Positions 9,401 through 20,102 of a DNA stretch of 64,000 nucleotides are shown here, piece by piece. The DNA comes from Pelosinus fermentans DSM 17108 (GTDB lineage Bacteria; Bacillota; Negativicutes; DSM-13327). The notes under the pieces are model-generated. The model was not told where the DNA came from and ran no database searches. It saw nothing but the letters and a program-made list of their open reading frames with translations. The position numbers and the translations under genes were made by a program. Within the stretch, counting starts at the first letter, position 1, and each line of letters opens with the position of its first letter. The stretch spans positions 1,926,001 to 1,990,000 of the forward strand of contig NZ_AKVN02000001.1 in the NCBI RefSeq assembly GCF_000271485.2, written 5' to 3'.

Positions 9401-12400
9401 ATTTGTTTGCCGAGGTTCTGGGGATTTCTCATATTGGGATCGATGATAGCTTTTTTGATTTAGGTGGTCATTCTCTTCTTGCATCCATTCTAATGATTCG
9501 CATACGTGACACTTTTGGTGTCGAACTAGGCATTGGTAAAATTTTTGAATCGCCTACAGTTGCAGGTCTCGTAGAGCAGCTGAGCAGCGGCAAGAGTGCA
9601 CGATTACCTGTGCATAAAGCTGTAAAACGCTCAAAGATCCCCCTTTCTTTCGCACAGCGCCGCCTATGGTTCCTTTACCGCCTGGAAGGTCCTAGTCCAA
9701 CCTATAATATTCCAATGGTTGTACACCTGTCGGGAAAACTAGACCGAAGTGCGTTGCAGGGAGCTATGAATGATGTGGTTGAACGTCATGAAATCTTGCG
9801 TACTATCTTCCCGGAGACGATGGGCATCTCCCATCAATGCGTTTTAGATGCTGCTGCGGCAAAAGTAGAGCTGCTTATTTCGAATATCAGTAAGACCGAA
9901 CTTCAAAATAAGCTTACTGATGCTGTGCGATATCGTTTTGATCTGGCAGCAGAACCAGCCATTCGCGCACAACTTTATATACTTGGACCAAATGAACATG
10001 TTCTGCTGCTTTTATTACATCATATTGTAGGAGATGGATGGTCGCTAACACCACTTACACGTGATCTTAGTGCAGCCTATAATGCACGTCGCTCTGGTGC
10101 AACTGTTAATTGGCCGCCGTTACCGGTACAGTATGCTGATTACGCCCTTTGGCAGGAAGAGCTTTTGGGCAATGAGAATAATGAAGATAGTTTGGCTTAC
10201 AAACAACTTGAATTCTGGAAGGAGGCACTTGCTAATCTGCCGGATCAGTTAGAATATCCTACAGATTACAAACGTCCAGAGGAGGCTAGTTATCGTGGTG
10301 AAACGCTGGAGTTTTATATCAATCCAGAACTGCATCGTCGCTTACTTGCTCTTGCCAAGGGGAGCGGTACCAGCTTATTTATGGTATTGCAGTCTGGGCT
10401 TGCTGCATTGCTTACCCGGCTTGGTGCAGGTACTGATATTCCTATTGGCAGTCCAATTGCCGGGCGCAGTGATGATGCTTTAGGCAATCTTGTAGGATTG
10501 TTCGTTAATACCTTAGTGCTGCGTACAGACACATCTGGTGATCCTAGCTTCCGTGAACTTTTGAATAGAGTCCGAAAGGTTAATCTAAATGCTTATGAAA
10601 ATCAAGACTTACCTTTTGAGCGGCTTGTTGAGGCTCTTAATCCAGTTCGGTCAAGAGCAAGACATCCTCTGTTTCAGATCATGTTGGCATTACAGAATAC
10701 GCCTGATCCTAATCTGGAAATGTCTGATCTTCAAAGTGATTTTCAGCTTCATAGTGTAGGTGCAGCAAAGTTTGATCTTACGATGGAACTTCGAGAGTTG
10801 CATACTAAAGAGGGGCATCCGGCTGGTCTGAATGGGTTTCTCGAATATAGTACAGATTTATTTAAACGTGACACGGTTAAGCTTCTTATCGACCGTATGC
10901 TGAGGCTATTGGAAGCTGCCTCTTCTGATCCAGATCAGCTGATTGGACGTTTAGAAATCCTATCCTCAGAAGAACGCCAAAAGATACTCATCGATTGGAA
11001 TCAAACTTCAGAAGAAACACGATCAAATTGTTTAACGACATTGTTTGAGGAACAAGTTACCCGAAGCCCTAAAGAAATTGCGGTGGTATTTGAGGATGCA
11101 GCATTTACCTATGAAGAGCTAAACAGGAGAGCCAATCAACTTGCCCATCTGCTGATTGCCAAGGGAGTAGGACCGGAACAATTTGTTGCGTTAGTCTTGC
11201 CTAGATCATTAGAAATGATTGTGGGTATGCTTGCTGTACTCAAGGCAGGTGCAGCATATCTGCCTATAGATCCAGAATATCCAAGTGATCGGATCGCGTT
11301 TATGCTTGGCGATGCGCTGCCTACGTGCATTTTTACAAATTTGAATGTAGCGTCAAAGCTGCCTATGATAAGGAATGGAATACAAGTTATTCTTGATGAA
11401 GTTAGTACAATAGAGGGATTAAAACAGTATCCAGCTGCCAATCCGGTTGATGCTGACCGTGTTCAACCATTATCACCTTTTCATTCAGCGTATATTATTT
11501 ATACTTCTGGTTCAACGGGTGTGCCAAAAGGCGTAGTCATTCCCCATCAAAATGTCGTTAGACTTTTTGGAACGACTGAACATTGGTTCCATTTTGATTC
11601 AGATGATGTGTGGACAATGTTTCATTCTTACGCATTTGATTTTTCCGTGTGGGAGATTTGGGGGGCGTTGCTGCATGGAGGTCGCCTAGTTGTCGTACCT
11701 CTTTCCATTAGTCGATCACCAGCAGAGTTTTTACAACTGCTTGTGAGTGAAAAGGTAACTGTTCTTAACCAGACCCCATCAGCATTCTATCAATTAATGC
11801 AGGCTGATCGAGAATGTCCAGATCTTGGGCAGGAGCTTTCCTTGCGCTTCGTGATTTTCGGTGGTGAAGCACTTGAGCTTAGTCGATTGGAAGATTGGTA
11901 TAGCAGGCATCCAGAAAATGCTCCAACTCTTATCAATATGTACGGCATCACGGAAACGACTGTACATGTCAGCTACCTTGCGCTTAACAAGAACATTGCT
12001 TCTAGGAAAGGAAACAGTCTTGTTGGTTGTGGTATAACAGATCTTGATGTGTACGTATTAGATGCTCACTTACAGCCAGTTCCGCCTGGAGTAGTGGGGG
12101 AACTATATGTTGCTGGAGCTGGACTCGCTCGTGGTTATTTAGGGCGACCTGGTCTGACGGCTCAGCGTTTTGTAGCGAATCCATTTAGTTCCTCAGGTAC
12201 TCGAATGTATCGTACGGGTGATTTAGCTCGCTTTCATGAGGATGGTTCTTTAGATTATATGGGGCGTGCAGATCATCAGATTAAGATTCGGGGGTTCCGT
12301 GTTGAACTGGGGGAAATTGAGGCTGTACTTGCAAAACATTCTAATGTTGAGCAAGTTGCGGTGATCGTTCGTGAAGACCAGCCAGGCGATAAGCGTCTAG

Positions 12401-13644
12401 TCGCTTATGTTGTATCTGCCGTAAAAAGCAGTTTTGATTCAGCTCATTTGCGGCGATATGTCGCCGATGTTCTCCCTGACTACATGATTCCTTCTGCTTT
12501 TGTAGAAATTGCAGGTCTACCGTTGACATCGAATGGAAAGCTTGATAGTAAAGCCTTACCGGCACCTGATTTTGGTGCAGTAGTAATAGGACGTGGACCT
12601 AGAACACCTCAAGAAGAGGTACTTCGTGATCTGTTTATGGAAGTTCTCGATTTGCCACGTGTTGGTATTGATGATGGTTTCTTTGACCTAGGAGGTCATT
12701 CTCTGCTTGCTGTGCATTTAATGAGTAAAATTCGTGAATCCCTCGGAGTTCAATTGAATATTGGCAATTTATTTGAGGCTCCTACGGTTGCTGGTCTTGC
12801 CGAACGACTTGAAATGGGTACTAGCCAAAGTGCATTGGATGTTCTGCTGCCTCTTAGATCCAATGGAGAACAACCCCCACTCTTTTGTGTGCATCCAGCA
12901 GGAGGGCTTAGCTGGTGCTATGCAGGACTGATGACATCCTTAGGAACCGATTATCCAATCTATGGGTTACAAGCTCGGGGTATTTCTGAATTAGTAGAAT
13001 TTCCCCAGACACTGGATGAAATGGCAGCTGATTATATCAAGCATATCCGTACCATTCAGCCAGTCGGTCCTTACCATCTACTCGGATGGTCTCTCGGAGG
13101 AAACATCATACAGGCAATGGCAACTCAGCTGCAAAATCAAGGGGAAACAATCAATCTTGTTGCCATGCTCGACGCTTATCCAAGTCACTTTTTGCCGATT
13201 AAAGATGCTCCTGATGAGGAAGAATCACTTATTGCCCTGCTTGCTTTAGGTGGTTATGATCCCGAAGGTCTAGGAGATAAACCGTTAGATGTTGCTAGTA
13301 CGATTGAAATACTTCGTCGGGATGGAAGCGCATTAGCAAGTTTAGAAGAGAGGACTATTTTGAACCTCAAAGAAACATATGTGAATTCAGTTCGTATTTT
13401 GAGTCAATACCGGCCTAAACCCTTTAATGGGAATATCTTGTTTTTTAGATCGACCATAATACCAGAGTGGTTTGATCCCATTTACCCAGAATCATGGAAG
13501 CCTTATATTGATGGACAAATTGAGCAATATGATATTGAGTGTCGTCACAAGGATATGTGCCAGCCCGGACCACTTGCTGCGATTGGGCAGATACTTGCAA
13601 GCAAACTGTGTGTAGCAGTAACTAATGAAGGAGGAGATAAATGA
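6463..13644 (+). CDS. dhbF: Dimodular nonribosomal peptide synthetase (bacillibactin-type DhbF)
   Basis: A 2393-aa synthetase with domain order C-A-PCP-C-A-PCP-TE. C1 has HHIVMDG at 139-145; A1 has [11 protein letters not shown] from 617; PCP1 Ser is 1004; C2 has HHIVGDG at 1186; A2 has [11 protein letters not shown] from 1680; PCP2 Ser is 2080; the thioesterase shows GWSLGG with Ser2210, Asp2237 and His2362. Reading the ten specificity positions gives DILQVGLIWK for A1 (one change from the glycine code DILQLGLIWK) and DFWNIGMVHK for A2 (the threonine code). The predicted product is cyclic (DHB-Gly-Thr)3. I chose ATG 6463, after AAAGGAGG; the upstream in-frame TTG at 6361 would overlap dhbB. 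Length and architecture match Bacillus DhbF (2378 aa). Confidence 0.95.
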   Translation: MPNCQEARWTLTGAQSGIWFAQQLEPENPIYNAGEYIEINGEIDLECFEQALRQGVRETESLHVKFGVNEQGPWQVIRPASEFPLHVFDVSAEEHPQQAAQKWMNDDLASPIDLRLDPLFCQALFKVSSNRFFWYQRIHHIVMDGFGFSLISQRVASLYTALINNLAYDEGAFAPLRLVLEEDVSYRASENFLRDRQFWLERFADGPEVISLANRAPRTSKSVFRQTANLSPSITHSLQTAARNFKGSWHETLIAATAVYVHRLTGAQDVILSLPMMGRLGSASLNIPSMVMNLLPLRLLVRPDMEFTELVKQVSKEVRSAGRHKNYRHEELRRDLKLLGENQRLFGPQINIMPFEYGLDFAGNKGIIHKLATGPVDDLSINVYNKSDGNGLRIDLEANPEVYSPSDLAIHQKRFLGFLEKIATAKQDQLIGKMELLLPEECERVLVHWNQTAQTLPSVDLPTLFEKQVSENPELTALVCGDTVLSYKELNKRVNRLAHLLIDQKLGPEKFVALAMPRSVEMVIAMLAVLKTGAAYLPIDPDYPADRIEFMLSDAQPVCMITSTAVASKVPVASTQFRIVIDTAEIAGTLENYPDTNVLSLQRKVVISPINPAYMIYTSGSTGKPKGVVVLSESLINFLQSMQSHFSLTQQDRLLAVTTIAFDISGLEIFLPLITGASCIIAEKETVQDPLALTNMIEKNNITIMQATPTLWHVLVTNYPNALRGLRVLVGGEALPISLAAALHGLGCEVTNLYGPTETTIWSTAVTLDPEQTGVPSIGKPIWNTQMYVLDSGLQPVPPGVAGDLYIAGTGLARGYLGRPALTSERFVANPYGPKGSRMYRTGDLVRWSPDGSLDYISRADHQIKMRGFRIELGEIEAVLAKHSAIDQVTVIVREDQPGDKRLVAYIVPALNNSPDSAELRQYMGSRLPDYMVPSAFVLMSELPLTPNGKINRKELPVPDLSAIATSRGPRSPQEGILRDLFAEVLGISHIGIDDSFFDLGGHSLLASILMIRIRDTFGVELGIGKIFESPTVAGLVEQLSSGKSARLPVHKAVKRSKIPLSFAQRRLWFLYRLEGPSPTYNIPMVVHLSGKLDRSALQGAMNDVVERHEILRTIFPETMGISHQCVLDAAAAKVELLISNISKTELQNKLTDAVRYRFDLAAEPAIRAQLYILGPNEHVLLLLLHHIVGDGWSLTPLTRDLSAAYNARRSGATVNWPPLPVQYADYALWQEELLGNENNEDSLAYKQLEFWKEALANLPDQLEYPTDYKRPEEASYRGETLEFYINPELHRRLLALAKGSGTSLFMVLQSGLAALLTRLGAGTDIPIGSPIAGRSDDALGNLVGLFVNTLVLRTDTSGDPSFRELLNRVRKVNLNAYENQDLPFERLVEALNPVRSRARHPLFQIMLALQNTPDPNLEMSDLQSDFQLHSVGAAKFDLTMELRELHTKEGHPAGLNGFLEYSTDLFKRDTVKLLIDRMLRLLEAASSDPDQLIGRLEILSSEERQKILIDWNQTSEETRSNCLTTLFEEQVTRSPKEIAVVFEDAAFTYEELNRRANQLAHLLIAKGVGPEQFVALVLPRSLEMIVGMLAVLKAGAAYLPIDPEYPSDRIAFMLGDALPTCIFTNLNVASKLPMIRNGIQVILDEVSTIEGLKQYPAANPVDADRVQPLSPFHSAYIIYTSGSTGVPKGVVIPHQNVVRLFGTTEHWFHFDSDDVWTMFHSYAFDFSVWEIWGALLHGGRLVVVPLSISRSPAEFLQLLVSEKVTVLNQTPSAFYQLMQADRECPDLGQELSLRFVIFGGEALELSRLEDWYSRHPENAPTLINMYGITETTVHVSYLALNKNIASRKGNSLVGCGITDLDVYVLDAHLQPVPPGVVGELYVAGAGLARGYLGRPGLTAQRFVANPFSSSGTRMYRTGDLARFHEDGSLDYMGRADHQIKIRGFRVELGEIEAVLAKHSNVEQVAVIVREDQPGDKRLVAYVVSAVKSSFDSAHLRRYVADVLPDYMIPSAFVEIAGLPLTSNGKLDSKALPAPDFGAVVIGRGPRTPQEEVLRDLFMEVLDLPRVGIDDGFFDLGGHSLLAVHLMSKIRESLGVQLNIGNLFEAPTVAGLAERLEMGTSQSALDVLLPLRSNGEQPPLFCVHPAGGLSWCYAGLMTSLGTDYPIYGLQARGISELVEFPQTLDEMAADYIKHIRTIQPVGPYHLLGWSLGGNIIQAMATQLQNQGETINLVAMLDAYPSHFLPIKDAPDEEESLIALLALGGYDPEGLGDKPLDVASTIEILRRDGSALASLEERTILNLKETYVNSVRILSQYRPKPFNGNILFFRSTIIPEWFDPIYPESWKPYIDGQIEQYDIECRHKDMCQPGPLAAIGQILASKLCVAVTNEGGDK

Positions 13645-13883
13645 TGATCAATCCTTTTGAGAACGAAAACGGTACCTATGTTGTATTGATGAATGAGGAA
13701 GGTCAATATTCTCTCTGGTCTGCTTTTCTGGATGTACCTGCTGGATGGGCTGTTGTATATGGAGAAGAAAGTCGCTTGGTATGCCTAGACTACATCAACT
13801 CGCAATGGTGCGATATGCGCCCCAATAGTCTAAAGTCTGTCACAAGTCTTAGTAAGGAGAGTGACAATGAGGATACAGCTTAA
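13641..13883 (+). CDS. MbtH-like protein
   Basis: An 80-aa MbtH-family accessory protein that binds NRPS adenylation domains and raises their activity or solubility, here presumably those of DhbF. The family signature is clear: NPFEN at the start, Y-S-L-W, VPAGW, V-x-G, CLDYI and W-C-DMRPNSL (the usual T before DMRP is Cys here, and the usual P of SLWP is Ser). It overlaps the end of dhbF by 4 bp and overlaps the MFS gene by 17 bp, so all three should be translated together. The same position after dhbF is seen in Bacillus. Confidence 0.93.
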   Translation: MMINPFENENGTYVVLMNEEGQYSLWSAFLDVPAGWAVVYGEESRLVCLDYINSQWCDMRPNSLKSVTSLSKESDNEDTA

Positions 13884-15321
13884 TCCTAAATTAGTGGTTA
13901 GTATTGTATATGTAACAGCTATGTTTATGGCTGCAATGGACGGGACGATTGTAAATGTAGCCCTGCCTGCTATTAGTAATGAATTTCAAATTCCTCCAAC
14001 GGCTACCAGTGGAATTAATGTTGGATACTTAGTAAGTATTGCTGTGTTTCTTCCAATGGCAGGATGGCTTGGGGATCGATTTGGAACCAAGAGGATTTTT
14101 TTAATTGCGCTAAGTCTATTTACATTTGCATCAGTCTTATGTGGATTTGCTGATAATCTTCAGACTTTGAATGTATTTCGCGTACTTCAGGGGGCTGGAG
14201 GAGGATTGCTTACTCCAGTGGGAATGGCAATGTTGTTTAGAATATTTTCTCCCGAAGAACGGCTAAAAGTATCTCGATCTCTTGTTTTTCCCATTGCGAT
14301 TGCACCTGCTCTTGGTCCAATCATTGGTGGAGTATTTGTAGAACAGTTATCTTGGCGGTGGGTGTTCTACATCAATCTTCCTTTAGGGATTGTAGCATTG
14401 CTGTTTGGTTTCCTGTTTCTTATTGAACACAAAGAGCCCGAGGCAGGCCCTATAGACCTGCCGGGTTTCTTACTGTCAGCTCCGGGTTTTTCTATGTTGA
14501 TGTATGCGCTTATTCAAGGTTCTTCTCAAGGATGGAGTTCTCCAGTTATCCTTGGCACAGGAATTTGTGGCCTCATTATGGTTTGCATTTTAGTTTTAGT
14601 TGAACTGCGTGTGGAAAAACCGATGCTCGATTTACGTTTATTATCTGATCGATTGTTTCGCACGATGAGTATAATCTCACTATTTGCAGTTGCTGGTTTA
14701 GTAGGGATACTCTTTATTTTTCCCTTGATGTACCAAAATACAATAAATGCATCAGCTTTAGAAAGTGGGCTTATTATTTTTCCAGAAGCATTGGGGTTGA
14801 TGCTTGCATCCCGATTAATGCCTTGGTCATACAAAAAGTTAGGTGGGCGGCAAGTTATTTCCATTGGATTACTTGGCACGATAGTAGTGTTTGTGCTGTT
14901 AAGTATGGTTGGACCAGAAACAAATTTATGGTTTCTTAGATCTTTATTCTTTAACATCGGATTTTTCTTAGGCCACGCTGTGGTTGCGGTACAGTTCCTT
15001 ACCTTCAATAACATCACTCCTGCTTCAATGGGGAGGGCAACGACATTGTTCAACGTTCAAAATCGAATTGCTTCAGCCCTTGGTGTAGTATTGTTGGCCA
15101 GCCTTCTTGGGGCATTCGGTACTGGGACTACTGGTGCAAATGGGATAGAACAGCCTCTTTTAGCAGCTTATCAGTTCACATTGCTTGGTTCTGCTGCTTT
15201 TTTATTGGTGGGTCTGTTTTTTGCCCTGGGAATTCGGAATGCGGATATTGCAGCTGTCGTGCCAAAGCAATCTCCTGCGCAAAACTCTGAGATGGGGGCA
15301 ATTGTAAAAGTAAGCGAGTAA
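13867..15321 (+). CDS. MFS transporter (DHA2, 14-TM type), probable siderophore exporter
   Basis: A 484-aa multidrug-type major facilitator of the EmrB/QacA (DHA2) family with about 14 hydrophobic segments. Motif A-like [11 protein letters not shown] follows TM2, motif C-like [15 protein letters not shown] lies in TM5, and [12 protein letters not shown] is the family's TM1 signature. In this operon its likely job is proton-driven export of the finished catechol siderophore from the cytoplasm. ATG 13867 is preferred over the GTG two codons upstream because AAGGAG sits 7 bp before it. Substrate is inferred from context only; a drug exporter cannot be excluded. Export across the outer membrane would need another component not seen here. 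Confidence 0.85.
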   Translation: MRIQLNPKLVVSIVYVTAMFMAAMDGTIVNVALPAISNEFQIPPTATSGINVGYLVSIAVFLPMAGWLGDRFGTKRIFLIALSLFTFASVLCGFADNLQTLNVFRVLQGAGGGLLTPVGMAMLFRIFSPEERLKVSRSLVFPIAIAPALGPIIGGVFVEQLSWRWVFYINLPLGIVALLFGFLFLIEHKEPEAGPIDLPGFLLSAPGFSMLMYALIQGSSQGWSSPVILGTGICGLIMVCILVLVELRVEKPMLDLRLLSDRLFRTMSIISLFAVAGLVGILFIFPLMYQNTINASALESGLIIFPEALGLMLASRLMPWSYKKLGGRQVISIGLLGTIVVFVLLSMVGPETNLWFLRSLFFNIGFFLGHAVVAVQFLTFNNITPASMGRATTLFNVQNRIASALGVVLLASLLGAFGTGTTGANGIEQPLLAAYQFTLLGSAAFLLVGLFFALGIRNADIAAVVPKQSPAQNSEMGAIVKVSE

Positions 15322-15398
15322 TGCGTCATACATACTAAATATATCTTTAGGTTAGAGGAAGGGAAATTTTATACGTATTGGAGGGAGGTTACAGTACA

Positions 15399-16109
15399 TT
15401 GATCGAAGTGTATCTTTGCGAATTACCAAAAGAGAAGAATCGAATTGTTTTAGAGAAACTGCTGACCAACGTTTCGTCTGAGAAGCAGGAGCGTATTAAA
15501 AAATTTGTTAAAATCAATGATGCATATCGGACATTATTGGGAGAACTCTTGGTACGATTTGCTCTATATAAACGATATGGTTCTATTCCAAAACAATTAG
15601 AATTTGATAAAAATTTTTACGGAAAACCATTTTTATGTCAATATCCTTTTTTTCATTACAACGTATCCCATTCTGGAGACTGGGTAGTATGCGCTGTTCA
15701 TAATAAAAGAATTGGAGTTGATATAGAAAAAATTCTACCTTTTGATTGGCAAATGGCAAAAGGATTTTTTACAAGAGGAGAATATTGGGAGTTGTTGAAT
15801 ACAAAAAAGGAAAGAAACACTTTCTTTTATGATATATGGACTTTAAAAGAGAGCTATGTGAAAGCACAAGGCAGAGGATTGTCTATTCCTTTAAATTCTT
15901 TTAATGTGAAAAAACATACCTCCGATAGGATAACATTGACGGATATGAACACAGGTAAAGCAATTACAGATTTTACTTGTAAACAGTATAAGATTAATAA
16001 TCAGTATAGGCTTTCAGTTTGTGCAAATCATGATAATAGGAATCACTTTGCGAAATTACCTTTTTTAGTTTCTTTCAATAAGATATGCAATGATTTAAAG
16101 ATTTCTTAG
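15399..16109 (+). CDS. sfp: Sfp-type 4'-phosphopantetheinyl transferase
   Basis: About 236 aa. It transfers phosphopantetheine from CoA to carrier-domain serines, here Ser262 of DhbB and Ser1004/Ser2080 of DhbF. The Mg2+/CoA motifs are present: IGVDIEKI near residue 111 and [15 protein letters not shown] near 146, with KPF and FNVSHS (here [10 protein letters not shown]) before them, so this is the Sfp/Gsp type and not AcpS. GGAGGGAGG lies 10 bp before TTG 15399, which I take as the start; an in-frame TTG at 15378 would itself contain this site. Its composition is somewhat more AT-rich than the genes before it. Confidence 0.9.
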   Translation: MIEVYLCELPKEKNRIVLEKLLTNVSSEKQERIKKFVKINDAYRTLLGELLVRFALYKRYGSIPKQLEFDKNFYGKPFLCQYPFFHYNVSHSGDWVVCAVHNKRIGVDIEKILPFDWQMAKGFFTRGEYWELLNTKKERNTFFYDIWTLKESYVKAQGRGLSIPLNSFNVKKHTSDRITLTDMNTGKAITDFTCKQYKINNQYRLSVCANHDNRNHFAKLPFLVSFNKICNDLKIS

Positions 16110-16158
16110 CGCAGATCAAGAGCCAATAATTAAATCAAATGACGAAAGGGTGACAATA

Positions 16159-17235
16159 ATGAGTAATAACGAATTACGTCAATTGCAAACAAGAGTCGAC
16201 GATGTAAATTTGAAGATATTAAAGTTAATTAATGAAAGAGGTAAACTGATTCAAGATATAGAGCAAGCCAAGGGAACCCAAGAAATTCACCAATACGATC
16301 CGATCAGTGATAGAAAAATGCTGGATAACATTCATGACTATAATAATGGCCCTTTCAAAAAATCAACCATTGAGCATATTTTTAAGGAAATTTTTAAAGC
16401 TGGATTAGAACTTAATAAAAATGATCACCGCAAGGCGCTGCTCGTCTCACGTAAGTACAAGCCAGAGAATACCATCGTAAACCTTAGAGGTGAACAAATT
16501 GGTGATAATAAACAGCATTTCATATTTGGACCTTGCGCTGTAGAATCCTATGAACAAGTAGCTGCAGTAGCAAACGCCATGAAGGAAAAGGGCCTGAAAC
16601 TTTTAAGAGGAGGAGCTTATAAACCGCGAACCTCTCCCTATGACTTCCAGGGGCTGGGGATTGAGGGCTTGAAAATTTTAAAACGTATTGCCGATGAATA
16701 TGATATGGCAGTAATCAGTGAAATAGTCAATGCTGCTGATCTCAAAATGGCTGCAAACTACATTGATGTCATTCAAATTGGATCTAGGAATATGCAAAAC
16801 TTTGAGCTGTTAAAGGAAGCTGGAGGGATGAAGAAACCTGTACTTCTAAAAAGGGGCTTAGCGGCTACGATTGAAGAATTTATTAATGCGGCAGAGTATA
16901 TAATGTCACAGGGCAATGACCAAATTATTCTTTGCGAACGAGGGATTAGAACCTATGAAACCGCAACTAGAAATACGTTAGATATCTCAGCTGTTCCAAT
17001 ATTAAAACAAGAAACACATTTGCCGGTTTTTGTTGATGTAACTCATTCTACAGGGCGGAGGGATTTATTATTGCCTGCCGCTAAAGCTGCAATGGCAATT
17101 GGAGCAGATGGAGTCATGGCTGAAGTACATCCAGATCCTGCTGTAGCACTGTCTGACTCTGCACAGCAAATGGATTTAAAACAGTTTGATCATTTCTTTA
17201 ATGAATTGTTATCTTCAAAATTCATCAAAGTTTAA
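16159..17235 (+). CDS. aroF: Bifunctional chorismate mutase / 3-deoxy-7-phosphoheptulonate (DAHP) synthase
   Basis: A 358-aa protein with an AroQ-type chorismate mutase-like domain (residues 1 to about 85) fused to a KDO8P-like class Ib DAHP synthase (about 105-358). It makes DAHP from PEP and erythrose 4-phosphate, the first step to chorismate. Motifs are [41 protein letters not shown] and [18 protein letters not shown]. Length and most of the sequence closely follow Bacillus AroA. The N-terminal domain in that family senses chorismate or prephenate. Lying 49 bp after the PPTase with the same orientation, it probably raises chorismate supply for dihydroxybenzoate synthesis. ATG 16159 is preferred; an upstream GTG at 16150 abuts the ribosome-binding site. 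Confidence 0.93.
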   Translation: MSNNELRQLQTRVDDVNLKILKLINERGKLIQDIEQAKGTQEIHQYDPISDRKMLDNIHDYNNGPFKKSTIEHIFKEIFKAGLELNKNDHRKALLVSRKYKPENTIVNLRGEQIGDNKQHFIFGPCAVESYEQVAAVANAMKEKGLKLLRGGAYKPRTSPYDFQGLGIEGLKILKRIADEYDMAVISEIVNAADLKMAANYIDVIQIGSRNMQNFELLKEAGGMKKPVLLKRGLAATIEEFINAAEYIMSQGNDQIILCERGIRTYETATRNTLDISAVPILKQETHLPVFVDVTHSTGRRDLLLPAAKAAMAIGADGVMAEVHPDPAVALSDSAQQMDLKQFDHFFNELLSSKFIKV

Positions 17236-17236
17236 T

Positions 17237-17289
17237 ATAGAAAAGCAACGGTTGTCTGTCTTCACAGAGTTAGTCAGAAGCTTTTCTAT
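17237..17289 (+). terminator. Inverted repeat at the end of the siderophore operon
   Basis: Arms ATAGAAAAGC (17237-17246) and GCTTTTCTAT (17280-17289) enclose a 33-nt loop just after the aroF stop. No long T run follows the second arm, although the arm itself is T-rich. It probably ends or stabilises the operon transcript. Confidence 0.5.
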
Positions 17290-17301
17290 TAGCATATCTA
17301 T

Positions 17302-17363
17302 AACGCTAAAAAGTCCGTGAATTCACCTTTCAAGGAGGCGATATACATGGCCTTCTTAGCGTT
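17302..17363. terminator. Bidirectional hairpin between aroF and the lipase gene
   Basis: AACGCTAAAAAG and CTTCTTAGCGTT pair with one mismatch. TTTTTATT-like sequence follows on the plus strand. It sits at the convergent ends of the siderophore operon and the reverse-strand lipase gene (stop at 17365). The loop contains an AAGGAGG and a 9-codon ATG frame that I treat as chance. Confidence 0.55.
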
Positions 17364-17364
17364 T

Positions 17365-18744
17365 TTATTGCTCTAGCTGATTGGCGTATACTTGATTTTT
17401 GGTAGATTCATGTATGGTTGCATCACGCAGCCAAGTATGCTGGAGGGAATTCATTCCTTTGGAAGCATGGATAAAAGCCTCTAGGGGAGTTAAGTTGTAA
17501 GTTCCTGTGGAAAAAATGGCAGTATCAACAACAGCGCCGGTAGCGACATCATACACTGTCTGGCTTATTGCTATGTAATAGGTGCTTCTTTCTTGCTTTA
17601 CGCGTATTGCATTCACTTCAGATAGTATCGCCCATTGGCAGCCGGAGGCAATTGCTGCTTCTCGCCATGAAGTAGATGTCGCTTCATTCGATAAAGTATA
17701 ATTTGGTATTGTCTGTCGGTATTCATCAGATAACGCCTCGTTCATATACCAAAAGTCTGTTGTCAAACTTGCTGGTAGATTATTTTGGAGTGGGGCAATG
17801 TAGACGCGTCCGTGATTTGAGCGTTTGGCGGCAGCAGTCGGAGCAGGCAGATGGATTCCGGCTGCTGCTGCTTGGCGGCGTTGATCATAATAATTCTTTA
17901 ATGCGGAGTCTAAGTAACCAATCAATAAATGGGGATCATTAACGGTGGGAGGTGTAGTCCATTTGATTTCTTGGCCAAACTGTTTGTACCCGCCAACTAA
18001 GGTTTGCAGGATGCCGGTAACTGGATCACCGGAATTGACTACCCGTGTCAGAGAAAGAAGGGGTTCGAATTTAGCAGCAAACGCAGCATTACCCACTGCA
18101 GGAGCGCCAAAGGTAATGACTCTGATTTGCTCAGGGCGAATTCCCATACTGATCAGCCTTGCTCCGGTTAAGGTTGCGGCTGCGCCTCCCAAACTATGAC
18201 CGGTAAGGTAAATCTTGTTTCTGCTGTCATTTAGAAGTAAATCTGGTAGAGAAAATGGTGTCTGGTAGGCATCCCGCAAGGTTGCAGAGGGACCGGCCTG
18301 CACAAACTCGTAAAAACCTCTATGAACTTTTGGTTCACTATTAGGAACCTTTTCTTTGGCGGCATTGGCTGAGAATTCTTCTTCACTGCTGCCTGCAAAA
18401 TATACTTTATCAAACTTTAGGTTTGCCTTAATATCTCCATTGCTTTCTGTCCCAACAATTGCTAGAAAATACAACGGAACATTTGTATCCAGATCTTTTT
18501 TTGCCACAAGAAAGCGGATGCCAGTGTGACCTTGTGGTTGGACATAATGATCAATTTGCCATCCGTCCTGTTCCAGATACCGGGTGGCTAATTCACCAAC
18601 CCGACCGCTGTAAGCCGCTGTACTGGCCCCTGCTGCAATATATAATAAATAGGCTTCCTCATATTCTTCTTTTGGTCCGGCATAGGAAAGAACCGGACTC
18701 CACAATAGTATAAGGCTGAGTAGAGAAAGGAATATTTTTTTCAT
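17365..18744 (-). CDS. Secreted class 3 lipase-like protein
   Basis: A 459-aa protein starting at ATG 18744. It has a Sec signal peptide (MKKIFLSLLSLILLWSPVLSYAG, cleavage after about residue 22) and a class 3 lipase domain: the HRGFYEF element at 141, nucleophile Ser184 in TGHSLGG, Asp240 in NSGDPV and a likely catalytic His272. The C-terminal 150 residues after an Ala-rich stretch are unassigned. It should hydrolyse acyl esters outside the cytoplasmic membrane. GGAGG lies 7 bp before its ATG, giving it an independent start. The frame continues without a stop into the truncated UbiB reading frame upstream, so a read-through fusion of 751 aa (from 19620) is formally possible but would bury the signal peptide. 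Confidence 0.85.
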   Translation of the reverse strand: MKKIFLSLLSLILLWSPVLSYAGPKEEYEEAYLLYIAAGASTAAYSGRVGELATRYLEQDGWQIDHYVQPQGHTGIRFLVAKKDLDTNVPLYFLAIVGTESNGDIKANLKFDKVYFAGSSEEEFSANAAKEKVPNSEPKVHRGFYEFVQAGPSATLRDAYQTPFSLPDLLLNDSRNKIYLTGHSLGGAAATLTGARLISMGIRPEQIRVITFGAPAVGNAAFAAKFEPLLSLTRVVNSGDPVTGILQTLVGGYKQFGQEIKWTTPPTVNDPHLLIGYLDSALKNYYDQRRQAAAAGIHLPAPTAAAKRSNHGRVYIAPLQNNLPASLTTDFWYMNEALSDEYRQTIPNYTLSNEATSTSWREAAIASGCQWAILSEVNAIRVKQERSTYYIAISQTVYDVATGAVVDTAIFSTGTYNLTPLEAFIHASKGMNSLQHTWLRDATIHESTKNQVYANQLEQ

Positions 18745-19620
18745 ACAGAAACCTCCATCAGTCCACAACTTATTCAGTAGTGCTTCTCTAAGGATAACAC
18801 GTTTGGACAGGTAATGTCGAAGATTTTGGCTATCAAATGGTTCGGCAACATCAAGAATGTTCAGGCTTGGATCCAGTCTTTCAACAATTTCTTCCATAGT
18901 AAGTAATACCGTGGAGTAGTCCCAATAGATTTTGGGAACATAGATCAGGGGATTATTTATAAATTGTTTTGAAATTTTTTCTGCATTGCGGGCTTCACTC
19001 GTGTAGTCAAGTTCACTGCGAAGAGATTTTGAGAATTCATCAATCATATCCATGACCTGATACGATTTTGCCCAGTGAAAACGTCGTTCTGCCAAGTTAG
19101 ACAACTCATAAAGAATCTCCAAATCTGTTTGGATATCAATAGCAATACTGGGACGCTGAATTTTTACGGCAACTGTCCTTCCTGTTTTCAAAACGGCCTT
19201 ATGGACTTGTCCGATAGAAGCTGCCGCTATCGGCTGTGGTTCAAAGTGCTGAAAAAAATTTTCTACAGTTCCTCCCAGCTCTTCTTGAAGTACAGAAAGC
19301 ACATCAGTGAAGGGAAAGGCAGGAACTGCATCTTGAAGTTTTTCCAATTCGTCAATAATATCCGGGGGAAGAAGGTCTGGTCGTGTGCTGGCAATCTGAC
19401 CGAGTTTGACATAGGTTGGACCTAATTGCTCAAGAACCAGTCGAATTCGCTCAGCTACGCCTCCAGTATTCTCCTTTGCAAATACTGGACGAACACGCTG
19501 GTAATAGGGGACTTTCTGCATCAAGCCTGTTTCTTCTACAATATAGTCGAACCCTTGACTTAGCAGTGCAGTAGCAATTTCACGATACCGATTGATATGG
19601 CGTACTCTCTTTGCAAACAT
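18745..19620 (-). pseudogene. ubiB: UbiB/AarF (ABC1 kinase-like) protein, truncated at the catalytic loop
   Basis: The reverse strand encodes 292 residues of a UbiB-family protein, about half the usual 500-560. The N-terminal hallmarks are present: KLGQ of the KxGQ motif at 72-75 (VKLGQIASTRPDLLPPDI), the Ala-rich loop AAASIGQV at 132-139 and the nucleotide-binding Lys153 in VAVKIQRP. The frame then stops resembling UbiB at LWTDGGF, where family members continue with FHADPHPGN. The catalytic loop, metal-binding Asp and C-terminal membrane helices are missing and the lipase gene starts at once. The start at 19620 follows AGGAGG. It is therefore a deletion remnant, or a pseudokinase fragment, and unlikely to support quinone biosynthesis. 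Confidence 0.82.
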
Positions 19621-19800
19621 GAATACCTCCTGAATCAAACACAAAATCTTTGTTTCATGCTGCCTTACATTTGAAGTCGTATTTTATAAATATCCCCTCT
19701 TATGACAGTGCATATACTTTTTCTCAGCAGATTTTATCGTTCTTCTAAAGTTGATTTTAGAGAAAGTAAAGACAATGCATACCAAATTTGGAGAAATGAA

Positions 19801-19826
19801 GAATTGTGACTGATTAGTCACAATTC
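19801..19826. promoter_or_regulatory. CRP/FNR-like palindromic operator
   Basis: Perfect 11-bp arms (GAATTGTGACT and its complement) are separated by 4 bp. The core is TTGTGAC-N6-GTCACAA, like sites of the CRP/FNR superfamily. A TATAAT at 19843-19848 without a good -35 places the palindrome centre (19813.5) near -41.5, the position used by class II activators. Confidence 0.5.
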
Positions 19827-19842
19827 TGTCATATTTATCATT

Positions 19843-19848
19843 TATAAT
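19843..19848 (+). promoter_or_regulatory. -10 element of a probable activator-dependent promoter
   Basis: Consensus TATAAT, with no recognisable -35 at 17 bp. The palindrome at 19801-19826 occupies the -35 zone. The predicted transcript would carry the two small membrane-protein genes at 19967 and 20103. Confidence 0.45.
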
Positions 19849-19966
19849 GTTAATAAAATCAAATCATTAAAATTTCAGTGAAGCTTTATAGCGATTACAT
19901 ATACGATCGTTGTACTTAAAAGATCGAAGCAGTAACTGTTTTTTTATTCATATAGGGGGTATACAA

Positions 19967-20053
19967 ATGTTGTTAGATTTAGTATATGGTTCACTTTGTA
20001 TCGGTGCTATCACGTTAGGTACTGTTTTTTGTATGTATTTTAAGCTGCCATAA
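19967..20053 (+). CDS. Small membrane protein, 28 aa
   Basis: ATG follows GGGGG with suitable spacing and opens a 28-codon frame ending in TAA. The peptide starts MLLDLVYGSLCIGAI and is almost wholly hydrophobic, with one predicted membrane helix and a short KLP tail. I do not recognise a family. Its size and its neighbour at 20103 recall small accessory subunits of membrane complexes, but nothing in the sequence fixes a partner. It is too short for ordinary gene finders; the clean ribosome-binding site and a tandem partner of the same kind support it. Confidence 0.5.
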   Translation: MLLDLVYGSLCIGAITLGTVFCMYFKLP

Positions 20054-20102
20054 CAATACTACCGATGGTAAGCGGTTCACATTAATGAGTGAGGTGGGTT
20101 TA

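Noticed and set aside
14526-15053. A 175-codon minus-strand frame inside the MFS gene
   Set aside because: Antisense shadow of a clear membrane transporter gene; low-complexity composition typical of complementary hydrophobic codons.
17347-17376. Nine-codon ATG frame with AAGGAGG in the hairpin after aroF
   Set aside because: Too short to judge and it lies inside a terminator stem-loop; treated as chance.
17365-19644. A single 759-aa UbiB-lipase fusion protein
   Set aside because: The lipase has its own Shine-Dalgarno and a complete signal peptide, and the UbiB part stops at a conserved core motif, so two overlapping units are more plausible.
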